Counted from the stretch's first letter, positions 1 to 5,809 are shown. The stretch is 6,541 nt of DNA from Brevundimonas sp. UBA5866 (GCF_002432125.1 NZ_DJFS01000083.1:40099-46639); one strand, 5' to 3'. Made by a program: numbers and translations. The notes: generated by a model not told the origin, from the sequence alone.

Positions 1-450
1 GAAGCCCAGCGACTGGCCATATTTCGTCAGCAGGTCGGGAGAACCCGAGCGGCCCTTGCCGAAGGTGAAGTCGAAACCGACGGCGGCGTGTCTGATGCCC
101 AGACCCTCGGACAGGACCTGACGGGCGAACTCTTCGTCCGACAGTCCGGCCATCTCGCGGTCGAACGGCAGCAGGTACAGACGGTCCACGCCCAATCCGT
201 CCAGGGCGCGCGCCATCTGGTCCGGCGTCATCAGGCCGAACGGCGCGGCGTCCGGCTGGAACAGGCGGCGGGGATGGGGATGGAAGCTGACCACGCCCAG
301 CGGCACACCGAGGCGCTGGGCCGCTTCACGGGCGGAGCCGATCACGGCCTGATGGCCGCGATGCACACCGTCGAAAGCGCCCACAGCTACGGCGGCGCCT
401 TTCAGATCGTCTGAAAGACCGCGCCAGTCGCGGATGACTTCGATACCCAT
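1..450 (-). CDS. ribF: Bifunctional riboflavin kinase / FAD synthetase, N-terminal part
   Basis: RibF phosphorylates riboflavin to FMN and adenylates FMN to FAD in the cytoplasm. Only the first 150 residues lie in the window, and the frame is still open at the left edge. They cover most of the N-terminal FMN adenylyltransferase domain. Visible motifs are GAFDGVHRGHQ (residues 24-34), which carries the HxGH nucleotidyltransferase signature (H30, H33), then FHPHPR (56-61), and GFDFTFGKGRSG (125-136), the usual nucleotide-site segment. The family more often has GNFDG, so an Ala replaces the Asn. The C-terminal riboflavin kinase domain would lie beyond the window. The ATG at 448-450 begins 21 bases after the stop of the MaoC gene, with only a weak GGGG ribosome site. 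The gene is probably the distal member of the minus-strand operon. Motifs are seen; the function is family knowledge. Confidence 0.95.
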   Translation of the reverse strand, partial: MGIEVIRDWRGLSDDLKGAAVAVGAFDGVHRGHQAVIGSAREAAQRLGVPLGVVSFHPHPRRLFQPDAAPFGLMTPDQMARALDGLGVDRLYLLPFDREMAGLSDEEFARQVLSEGLGIRHAAVGFDFTFGKGRSGSPDLLTKYGQSLGF

Positions 451-471
451 ACGCTACCCCGACGCTATCGT

Positions 472-933
472 TTAGCGGGCCGAGGGCTTGCGGCGGCGCG
501 GCACGCGCACGGTGGCGATGCCGTCCATGATCAGCTTGTCACCGACAAAGCCTTCGCAATTCAGCTCGACGCGGGCCGATTCCTGATCGACCGAGATGAC
601 CGTGATCAGAATGCGGACCGTGTCGCCGATGCGGACCGGATAGTGGAAAGCCAGCGATTGGGAAATGTAGATCGAGCCCGCACCCGGCAGCACCGTTCCC
701 ACCACAGCCGAACCGAACGAGGCGCTCAGCAGGCCGTGGGCGATACGGCCACGATAGGCGGTCTTGGAGGCGAAGGCCTCGTCAAGGTGGACAGGATTAT
801 AGTCATCCGAAGCATCCGCGAAAATCTGGATGCGTTCTTCGGTGACCGGAACGATCTTCTCGGCGGCCATGCCGACATGAAGCTCGTCAAGAATGTAGCC
901 GCCCGACGGGTGGGCTTGGACCAGGTTGCTCAT
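472..933 (-). CDS. MaoC-like hot-dog fold (R)-specific enoyl-CoA hydratase
   Basis: A 153-residue single-domain MaoC dehydratase. Members of this family hydrate trans-2-enoyl-CoA to (R)-3-hydroxyacyl-CoA, linking beta-oxidation to other acyl pools, and act as cytosolic dimers. The hydratase-2 signature is complete. ASDDYNPVHLDE (residues 41-52) holds the expected catalytic pair D44 and H49 with the Dx4H spacing, followed by GRIAHGLL (62-69) and a hydrophobic strand ending FHYPVRIGDTV. The length matches PhaJ-type single-domain enzymes. The tail ends in a short basic segment (PRRRKPSAR). The ATG at 931-933 is the first in frame; no clear Shine-Dalgarno sequence precedes it. It lies between the HAD phosphatase and ribF on the same strand. 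The substrate is not evident: there is no PHA synthase in the window, and the enzyme might instead act on other short or medium enoyl-CoAs. Confidence 0.92.
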   Translation of the reverse strand: MSNLVQAHPSGGYILDELHVGMAAEKIVPVTEERIQIFADASDDYNPVHLDEAFASKTAYRGRIAHGLLSASFGSAVVGTVLPGAGSIYISQSLAFHYPVRIGDTVRILITVISVDQESARVELNCEGFVGDKLIMDGIATVRVPRRRKPSAR

Positions 934-986
934 AAGCGCTGCTTTACGTCAGGTGAACTATTTTGGCGAGACTTGTTGCACGTGCC

Positions 987-1865
987 CTACCACGCCAGGT
1001 CGAGCGCGGCGTAACGGGCGGTAGTATTTTCGGCTTTCAAAAGATCGCCAGCGCGTTCCGCATCGAGCACACCGTCGGCATTCTTGGCTTTGTTGCCGTG
1101 AATGCCCTGGGCAATGAACAAGCAGTCCAGCTTTTGACTTTGGGCCCCCAGAACATCCGTTATGACGCCATCGCCGATGCACAATACGCGCGAACGGTCG
1201 ATTGGATGCCCGCTGAGGGATTCGGCTTCGATGATTGCCAGATCATAGATGGGGGCAAACGGTTTGCCTGCCATGATGACCCTGCCGCCAAGCTCTTCAT
1301 AGAGATCGGCCAGAGCACCGGCGCAATAGATCAGGTTGTCGCCTTTCTGGACCACACGGTCGGGGTTGGCGCAGATCAGGTCCAGTCCCTTGGCGGCACC
1401 GGCGGTCAGAACCTCGCGGTAATCCTCGGGGGTTTCGGTGGCGTCATCGACCAGACCCGTCACCGAGATGAAGTCCGCCGCGTTCACGTCGTTTACCAGC
1501 TTCAGGCCGGTGCCTTCATAGGTGGTGGCGTCGCGGTCGGGGCCGATGGCCAGCGCAGCCTGCGGCGCGCGTCTGGCCAGTTCGGCGCGGGTGGCATCGC
1601 CCGAGGTGACGAAACGTTTCCATGCACTGCGCGGGACGTTCAGGCCGTCCAGCTGCGAGATCACATCGCTGGACGGGCGGGGAGAATTGGAGATGAGCAC
1701 CACATGCCCGCCCTTTTCGTTGAAGCGGGTCAGGGCGTCGCAAGCCTCCGGCCAGCTTTCGCGGCCATTATGGATCACGCCCCACACATCGCAGAGCAGG
1801 ACATCATAATCATCGGCGACAGCCGACAGACTGGGCAGCGGGATCGGGGAAGTCATGCGGGCCAT
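987..1865 (-). CDS. HAD superfamily class IIA phosphatase (TIGR01459-type)
   Basis: A 292-residue HAD hydrolase with all four motifs. Motif I is CDVWGVIHNG (25-34) with the nucleophile D26. Motif II is the Ser of VVLISNSPRP. Motif III is the Lys of MAGKPFAP. Motif IV is CIGDGVITDVLGAQ with the metal-binding Asp. Class IIA members remove phosphate from small molecules such as sugar phosphates and nucleotides. In motif I the usual second Asp (DxD) is Trp (D-V-W-G); I recall DxWGV being typical of the TIGR01459 group, so this is probably not inactivation. I chose the ATG at 1863-1865 because a GGGG lies just upstream. An alternative ATG at 1854-1856 would remove three residues. The frame stays open further upstream but would then run into the EAL gene, which is unlikely. 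Its place between a TipF-like gene and maoC-ribF suggests a possible role in flavin metabolism; that is inference. Confidence 0.92.
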   Translation of the reverse strand: MARMTSPIPLPSLSAVADDYDVLLCDVWGVIHNGRESWPEACDALTRFNEKGGHVVLISNSPRPSSDVISQLDGLNVPRSAWKRFVTSGDATRAELARRAPQAALAIGPDRDATTYEGTGLKLVNDVNAADFISVTGLVDDATETPEDYREVLTAGAAKGLDLICANPDRVVQKGDNLIYCAGALADLYEELGGRVIMAGKPFAPIYDLAIIEAESLSGHPIDRSRVLCIGDGVITDVLGAQSQKLDCLFIAQGIHGNKAKNADGVLDAERAGDLLKAENTTARYAALDLAW

Positions 1866-1911
1866 GTAGCAACCCCGGCTGGGGAATGCGAGGGCGCATT
1901 GGTCCGCCCGT

Positions 1912-3183
1912 CTAGTGACGCAGGCGCCGTTCCGCCGATTGCAGGGTCGAGCGCACGAAATCCGAAGGCGGATCGGTCTCGGCCAGCACGGTTTCCTTGA
2001 TGGCCCGCGGCTCTCCGAACAGATGCCCCTGACCCAGCGGGACATCGAGGTCGAGGATGTCCACGACCTGACGCTCGGTCTCGACCTTCTCGGCAATCAG
2101 TTCCAGCCCGTAGCGGCGCACCAGCGGCGAGAAGTCGGCGGCCTGGATGTCGGGCTTGCTGGGCAGGGGAACGGCCCCGTCCATATCCAGCAGCTGTTCG
2201 ATCATCAGATCGGCAGCGATCTTGAGGAAGCGCACATCCGAGCGTTGCAGATCGGCAAAATCGAGGTCCAGCGTCTGGACCTTGTCGATGGAGAAGCGGA
2301 AGCCCAGATCGGCCAGCTTGGCCATGTTGCGGGCCTCGGTGGCGCCGCGCGCCTCGAAGACGGCCTGACCCAATTCGAAGATCAGGGCATCCTTCAGATC
2401 GCGGTTCTGGCCTAGGAAATCGAGGAACTGCGGAAAGAAGGTCTCATCGCCCAGCGAGGCCATCGAAATATTGCAGAACACCCCGACCTTGCGGTCCTGG
2501 CGGGCCAGACGGCGCACGATCTGGGCGCAGCGGAACAGCAGCAGATTGTCGATGGCGGGGACCAGCCCTTCCTCTTCGGCAATCGACATATATTCGGCGG
2601 GCGTCATGCTTTGTCCGCTGGCGTCGCGCAGGCGCGTATAGGCCTCGTAATAGACGGTGCGGCGCTGGGGCAGGGTCACGATGGGTTGCAGGAACAGGTC
2701 AACGCGGCCCTCGCTCAGCGCATCGTGAACCGTATGCAGGGCACCGTTGCCCATGCCATTGCCATTGCCATTGGCATGGGCCGGCATGGGTATGGCAGGC
2801 TTGGCCAGACGCTCTTCGATGGAGGCATTCATCTGCTGGACCATGTCTTCCAGCATGCGCACCTCACCCGTCAGGGCATCGGTGCGTGACAGGGGACCGT
2901 TCTCGATGGCCTGGGCCAGTTGGGTCAGAGCGCCCTGTGTCGATTCCATTGCATCGGCGAGGAGACGGTGCGCCTCCCTGACCTTGGCCAGCTCGCGTCG
3001 CAGGGCCTGCTTGTCATTGACATTGGCGGCCAGCGCACAGGCGGCGCCCAGCAGACCCAGCGATCCAATGGCCCCCGCAACGCCTGCGCCTGCGCCCCAT
3101 CCGGCGCGCCAAAGCGTGGCCCCTACCGCCAGCGACAGGAACAGACACCCAAAGAACAGCAATCCGCCGGTGATCTTTTGCAT
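1912..3183 (-). CDS. tipF: Membrane-anchored degenerate EAL-domain protein, TipF-like c-di-GMP receptor
   Basis: A 423-residue protein in four parts: two N-terminal membrane segments (about 5-24 and 31-53), a charged helical, probably coiled-coil stretch (about 55-127), a flexible Pro/Asn/Gly linker (129-149) and a C-terminal EAL domain (about 155-398). Ligand and metal residues mostly persist: E180 (YEAYTR in place of EAL), N238 (CNIS), E270, D300, K321 (FLKI), E365 (AEKVET) and Q385 (QGHLFGEP). The essential second Asp of the DDFG motif is Lys (SIDKVQ, K301), and the following loop has lost its GTGYSS-like sequence. Binding without hydrolysis is therefore likely. Caulobacter TipF has this architecture: a c-di-GMP receptor for flagellum assembly at the new pole. 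The symbol rests on architecture and remembered features, not on alignment. The start ATG (3181-3183) has no well-spaced Shine-Dalgarno; an AGGA lies about 19 bases upstream. It is the first gene of the minus-strand operon. Confidence 0.85.
   Translation of the reverse strand: MQKITGGLLFFGCLFLSLAVGATLWRAGWGAGAGVAGAIGSLGLLGAACALAANVNDKQALRRELAKVREAHRLLADAMESTQGALTQLAQAIENGPLSRTDALTGEVRMLEDMVQQMNASIEERLAKPAIPMPAHANGNGNGMGNGALHTVHDALSEGRVDLFLQPIVTLPQRRTVYYEAYTRLRDASGQSMTPAEYMSIAEEEGLVPAIDNLLLFRCAQIVRRLARQDRKVGVFCNISMASLGDETFFPQFLDFLGQNRDLKDALIFELGQAVFEARGATEARNMAKLADLGFRFSIDKVQTLDLDFADLQRSDVRFLKIAADLMIEQLLDMDGAVPLPSKPDIQAADFSPLVRRYGLELIAEKVETERQVVDILDLDVPLGQGHLFGEPRAIKETVLAETDPPSDFVRSTLQSAERRLRH
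2749..2781. repeat. Tandem GCCATT hexamer within an inverted repeat, inside the EAL gene
   Basis: Three perfect copies of GCCATT (2755-2772) lie between GCCCATGCC (2749-2757) and its exact reverse complement GGCATGGGC (2773-2781); the first hexamer shares three bases with the left arm. On the coding strand the tract encodes the alternating Asn-Gly linker between the helical region and the EAL domain. It may be prone to changes in copy number in steps of two residues. Confidence 0.7.
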
Positions 3184-3208
3184 GGATGATGCGATGACTT
3201 TCCTAGTG

Positions 3209-3235
3209 GATTGAGCGTGCTAACAAGGTAACCAA
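3209..3235 (-). promoter_or_regulatory. Candidate housekeeping promoter for the EAL-headed operon
   Basis: Read on the minus strand, TTGGTTA (3235-3229) and GCTCAATC (3216-3209) are 12 bases apart. The Caulobacter sigma-73 pattern, as I recall it, is TTGACGS, 10-14 bases, then GCTANAWC. The -10 element matches at all but one specified base; the -35 keeps only the TTG. Transcription would start roughly 20 bases before the ATG at 3183, giving a short leader. This is a by-eye match. Confidence 0.35.
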
Positions 3236-3250
3236 GGGTATGGCTTAACA

Positions 3251-3280
3251 CTTCGCACCGTACCTCACAATCAAGCGAAG
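3251..3280. repeat. Inverted repeat in the divergent promoter region
   Basis: CTTCGC (3251-3256) and GCGAAG (3275-3280) are perfect reverse complements 18 bases apart, between the EAL operon and the SDR gene. The centre-to-centre distance is 24 bases, not an exact number of helix turns. It could be a regulator site or chance. Confidence 0.25.
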
Positions 3281-3287
3281 CTGTATC
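3280..3287 (+). promoter_or_regulatory. Candidate -10 element for the SDR-acyltransferase pair
   Basis: GCTGTATC differs from the recalled Caulobacter -10 consensus GCTANAWC at one specified base and lies about 30 bases before the SDR start codon. No convincing -35 sequence is found 10-14 bases upstream, so the promoter may be weak, activator-dependent, or elsewhere. It partly overlaps the right arm of an inverted repeat (3251-3256 / 3275-3280). Confidence 0.22.
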
Positions 3288-3306
3288 GGCAAGCGCAGCC
3301 ATTAGG

Positions 3307-3318
3307 GGAGAAGGCTGA
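3307..3318 (+). promoter_or_regulatory. Strong ribosome binding site for the SDR gene
   Basis: GGAGAAGG lies directly before the ATG at 3319, with GGAG eight bases from the start codon. It fixes the start of the SDR and contrasts with the weak sites of the minus-strand operon. Confidence 0.75.
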
Positions 3319-4089
3319 ATGGAACTGTTCGACTTAAGCGGCAAGGTCGCCGTCGTTACCGGATCGTCAAAAGGTATCGGCAAGGCCATTGCCGAACGGC
3401 TGGCCGATCACGGAGCCAAGGTGGTCATCTCCTCGCGCAAGGCCGAGCCCTGCGAACAGGTCGCCAACGCCATCAATGAAAAGCACGGCGAAATCCGCGC
3501 CATTTCCATTCCGGCCAATATCGCCTCCAAGGACGACCTCCAGCGTCTGGTGGACGATACCCGCGCCACATGGGGCCAGATCGACATTCTGGTCTGTAAC
3601 GCGGCGACCAACCCCTATGCGGGACCGATGGCGGGTATTTCGGACGACCAGTTCGGCAAGATCCTGCAGAACAATGTCGTGTCCAACCACTGGCTGATCC
3701 AGATGGTCGCGCCCGAAATGCTGGCGCGCAACGACGGGGCCATTCTGGTGATCTCGTCGATCGGGGGCCTGCGCGGCAATGCCGTGATCGGCGCCTACAA
3801 TATTTCCAAGGCTGCGGACATGCAGCTGGTGCGCAATCTGGCGGTGGAATACGGCCCGCAGAACGTGCGTGTGAACTGTATCGCGCCGGGCCTGATCAAG
3901 ACCGACTTTGCCCGCTATCTTTGGGAAAGCCCTGAAATTCTAAAGACGGTCACCGACCCGGCACCTTTGAAAAGGATCGGATTGCCTGATGAAATCGCGG
4001 GCACGGCAGTCTATTTGTGCAGCCCCGCGTCTTCCTATGTCACAGGACAGACGCTTGTGGTTGACGGCGGACTGACGATTGCTTGGTGA
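3319..4089 (+). CDS. Short-chain dehydrogenase/reductase, DHRS4-like
   Basis: A 256-residue classical SDR that carries out NAD(P)H-dependent carbonyl/alcohol interconversion in the cytoplasm. The Rossmann motif TGSSKGIG is at 14-21, CNAATNP (93-99) takes the place of the NNAG motif, and the catalytic tetrad is N119, S147, Y160 and K164 (YNISK). Basic residues after the second strand (SSRK, 38-41) suggest NADPH preference. The segments NVRVNCIAPGLIKTDFAR, LKRIG, SSYVTGQTLVVDGG and the Leu-Trp in RYLWES resemble remembered DHRS4-type carbonyl/retinal reductases more than FabG. The natural substrate is unknown; FabG-like 3-oxoacyl reduction remains possible. The start has a strong Shine-Dalgarno. 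The 3' end overlaps the acyltransferase gene by 11 bases, so the two are probably co-translated from the divergent promoter region. Confidence 0.93.
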   Translation: MELFDLSGKVAVVTGSSKGIGKAIAERLADHGAKVVISSRKAEPCEQVANAINEKHGEIRAISIPANIASKDDLQRLVDDTRATWGQIDILVCNAATNPYAGPMAGISDDQFGKILQNNVVSNHWLIQMVAPEMLARNDGAILVISSIGGLRGNAVIGAYNISKAADMQLVRNLAVEYGPQNVRVNCIAPGLIKTDFARYLWESPEILKTVTDPAPLKRIGLPDEIAGTAVYLCSPASSYVTGQTLVVDGGLTIAW

Positions 4090-5005
4090 TAAAAAAAGTA
4101 AAGTAGGCCTTGGACAGGACCTGACGTGGCGGCTGCAGTCGCTGGCGTTTTCGGGCCTGTTCGGGGCATTGCGTCTGGTGGGCGTGGATGCGGCTTCGGC
4201 CTTTGGCGGGGCCATGCTGCGGACCCTGGGGCCGCTGACGGGCACACAGAAAACAGTACTGCGCAATCTGAAGATCGCCTTTCCGGAAAAGTCCGAGGCA
4301 TGGCGCAATGCCGTAGCCCGCGAGCAGTGGGACCGCACCGGCCGCACCTTTGCCGAACTGGCGGTGATGGACCGCCTGACGCCCGAGAGCGGGCGGGTTG
4401 AGGTGGTCGGTCTGGAGCGGCTTCATGCCGTGCGCGACAGCGGCAAGCCGGTTGTCTTCATCTCGGGGCACATTGCGAATTTCGAGGTAATGGCCTCGGT
4501 CATCATGCATGCCGGTGTGCCGTGTCAGGTCACCTACCGTGCGGCCAACAATCCCTATGTCGACGAGCAGATCCGCGAGGCCCGCGCCCGTTATGGCATC
4601 CGCCTGTTCGCGCCCAAGGGTGATGGCACCCGCGAACTGGTGGCCGGTATGAAGCGCGGCGATTCCATCGCCTTGTTGGTGGACCAGAAATACAATGAAG
4701 GCCCCGAGGTCCAGTTTTTTGACCATCCGGTGAATGCTTCGCCGGGGGCGGCGCGTCTGGCGGCCAAATTCGGAACGGTGATGGTGCCGCTATCGGTTGT
4801 GCGCCTTAAGGGCGCGAACTTCCGCGTGACCGTTCACGAACCGATCGAAGTGCCCAATACCGGCGATAAAGCCGCCGACACCCTGGCCGGTATCCAGGCT
4901 GCAAACCGCTTTGTCGAGGATCGGGTGCGCGAAGAACCGGAAGACTGGTTCTGGGTGCACAAACGCTGGCCGCAAAAGGTCTATGACGCGCTGGACGCGG
5001 ACTAG
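4079..5005 (+). CDS. LpxL/HtrB-family lysophospholipid (lipid A type) acyltransferase
   Basis: A 308-residue member of the LpxL/LpxP/HtrB acyltransferase family, which moves an acyl chain from acyl-ACP to a lipid A precursor or similar lipid at the inner membrane. The catalytic HX4E is seen as GHIANFE (H131, E136). It is followed by YRAANNPYVDEQI (153-165), a VDQKYNEG block (201-208) equivalent to the family's DQ motif, and SPGAARLAAKFGTVMVP (221-237). A hydrophobic N-terminal stretch (about 21-50) suits membrane association. The length matches the family, but the acceptor cannot be told from sequence. The start assigned here is TTG (4079-4081), with CGGCGGA seven bases upstream and inside the SDR gene. 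No in-frame ATG occurs before 4213, which would cost 45 residues. A GTG at 4086, overlapping the SDR stop as GTGA, is out of frame because of a run of seven A (4091-4097). The stop overlaps the convergent response regulator's stop. Confidence 0.92.
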   Translation: MLGDKKSKVGLGQDLTWRLQSLAFSGLFGALRLVGVDAASAFGGAMLRTLGPLTGTQKTVLRNLKIAFPEKSEAWRNAVAREQWDRTGRTFAELAVMDRLTPESGRVEVVGLERLHAVRDSGKPVVFISGHIANFEVMASVIMHAGVPCQVTYRAANNPYVDEQIREARARYGIRLFAPKGDGTRELVAGMKRGDSIALLVDQKYNEGPEVQFFDHPVNASPGAARLAAKFGTVMVPLSVVRLKGANFRVTVHEPIEVPNTGDKAADTLAGIQAANRFVEDRVREEPEDWFWVHKRWPQKVYDALDAD

Positions 5006-5499
5006 TCGGGTTTCGGGTCGGTCGAGCGGCGGAACGGGCCGGCGTGATCCAGCTGATAGGTCCGCCGACGGTCCGGCCCGAAGAAATCGTCCGAGCGCAC
5101 AAAGGGGCGCGGGCGAAGGATAATGGCCTCCAGCCGCTTGATCAGGGAATTGATCATCACCGGCTTGGCCAGAAACTCGTTCACACCGGCGTCTCTGGCC
5201 TCGGTCACGCGGCTGCGCTCCGAATGGCCTGTCATCATGATGATGGGCAGGTAGGGATTGGGGCTGTCCTCGTCCCAGCGGATCGAGCGGGTAAAGGCCA
5301 CGCCGTCCATCGGCTGCATGCGGAAATCGACGATGGCGATGTCGATGGAATGTTCGCGCAGGATGCGAAGCGCCTGTGTGCCGTCCTCGGCCTCGCTCAA
5401 GCGACCGATGCCAATGGATTTCAGCATGGCGGCGACAATCGCGCGCATGTTGGGATTGTCATCGACCAGCAGCAGATGAAGCGTACCGAGCGGACTCAT
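5002..5499 (-). CDS. Single-domain response regulator with arginine-rich C-terminal tail
   Basis: A 165-residue protein consisting of a CheY-like receiver domain (about 7-128) and a short tail with no DNA-binding output domain. The phosphorylation site is complete: acidic pair D13/D14, phospho-acceptor D58 (IVDFRMQPMDG), switch T90 (IIMMTGH) and K112 (LAKPV). The tail (129-165) is rich in Arg, Pro and Asp, with PRPFVRSDDFFGPDRRR at 130-146 and GPFRRSTDP further on. I recall similar FGPDRRR tails on alphaproteobacterial receiver proteins, but their role is unclear to me. Arg-rich tails also mark the c-di-GMP-binding Cle regulators of Caulobacter. The start ATG (5497-5499) has AAGGGG upstream and overlaps the stop of the DUF2093 gene as ATGA. 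No partner histidine kinase is in view. Receiver function is sure; the pathway is unknown. Confidence 0.92.
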   Translation of the reverse strand: MSPLGTLHLLLVDDNPNMRAIVAAMLKSIGIGRLSEAEDGTQALRILREHSIDIAIVDFRMQPMDGVAFTRSIRWDEDSPNPYLPIIMMTGHSERSRVTEARDAGVNEFLAKPVMINSLIKRLEAIILRPRPFVRSDDFFGPDRRRTYQLDHAGPFRRSTDPKPD

Positions 5500-5726
5500 T
5501 CACGCCCCTTGTGCGGGGATGCCGGGCGGCCGGTTGCGGCTTCTAGGAATTGCAGCGGGCCGACATAGGCCTCCTGCCGCTCTGCCGACCAATAACGCAG
5601 CGCGGACAAGGGGATGGCCTGTTGCGTCACAGCGCAGCGGACATAGCTTCCTGCACCGATCACGGCGAACTCACCGTCGCCGTAATGCAGCGTCGCAGCC
5701 TTAGCATCGGGGGAGGGTGTATTCAT
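5496..5726 (-). CDS. DUF2093 domain-containing small protein
   Basis: A 76-residue protein whose core (about 13-62) fits DUF2093, a short family of unknown function found in Alphaproteobacteria. The recognisable pattern is LHYGDGEFAV, then YVRCAVTQQAIPLSALRYWS and ERQEAYVGP. It has one Cys (C31) and no signal peptide or membrane segment, so it is probably cytoplasmic. The ATG (5724-5726) is the only reasonable start, yet no Shine-Dalgarno is seen: upstream on this strand is a pyrimidine-rich tract, so translation may be weak or from a leaderless transcript. The last four bases, ATGA, overlap the response regulator start, which implies translational coupling. I recall DUF2093 genes lying near xseA in other Alphaproteobacteria, which agrees with xseA being next upstream on the same strand here. 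Confidence 0.9.
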   Translation of the reverse strand: MNTPSPDAKAATLHYGDGEFAVIGAGSYVRCAVTQQAIPLSALRYWSAERQEAYVGPLQFLEAATGRPASPHKGRE

Positions 5727-5754
5727 GGTGCGGCAGAGGCGGGGGTGAGAGGGG

Positions 5755-5773
5755 GAAGCTTCGAATCAGCTTC
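5755..5773. repeat. Short inverted repeat between divergent small genes
   Basis: GAAGCT (5755-5760) and AGCTTC (5768-5773) are perfect reverse complements around a 7-base spacer that contains GAATC (5763-5767), a GANTC site of the kind methylated by CcrM in Caulobacterales. It lies 28 bases before the DUF2093 start and 36 before the small plus-strand gene. It could be an operator, but a 6-bp arm is short enough to occur by chance. Confidence 0.3.
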
Positions 5774-5798
5774 ACTTTAATCCGGTTTTTGCAGGTGC

Positions 5799-5809
5799 GG
5801 AGGGGGGTG
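5799..5809 (+). promoter_or_regulatory. Strong ribosome binding site for the small exported peptide
   Basis: GGAGGGGGG precedes the ATG at 5810. GGAGG is six bases from the start codon, close to the ideal anti-Shine-Dalgarno match and spacing. It is the best ribosome site in the window and chooses this internal ATG over the earlier in-frame ATG at 5717. Confidence 0.65.

Noticed and set aside
963..2000. 345-residue plus-strand open frame
   Set aside because: It is antisense to the HAD phosphatase, which has complete catalytic motifs. The frame has no recognisable domain and looks like the shadow expected in GC-rich DNA.
1866..2096. Upstream extension of the HAD gene to an ATG at 2096
   Set aside because: The added 77 residues are low-complexity Arg/Ser-rich sequence and would overlap the EAL gene by about 185 bases. 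The family begins shortly before motif I.
3218..3250. CtrA binding site (TTAA-N7-TTAA) before the tipF-like gene
   Set aside because: Only one TTAA (3245-3248) is present and no second half-site sits at the right spacing.
4040..4726. 228-residue minus-strand open frame
   Set aside because: Antisense to the SDR end and the acyltransferase, without recognisable motifs; the plus-strand genes explain this stretch.
5044..5568. 174-residue plus-strand open frame
   Set aside because: Antisense to the response regulator, which has every receiver-domain residue; no independent evidence for it.
5717..5809. Longer start for the small plus-strand gene at 5717
   Set aside because: It would overlap the DUF2093 start, has no matching ribosome site, and would bury the signal peptide; the ATG at 5810 has a near-ideal site.
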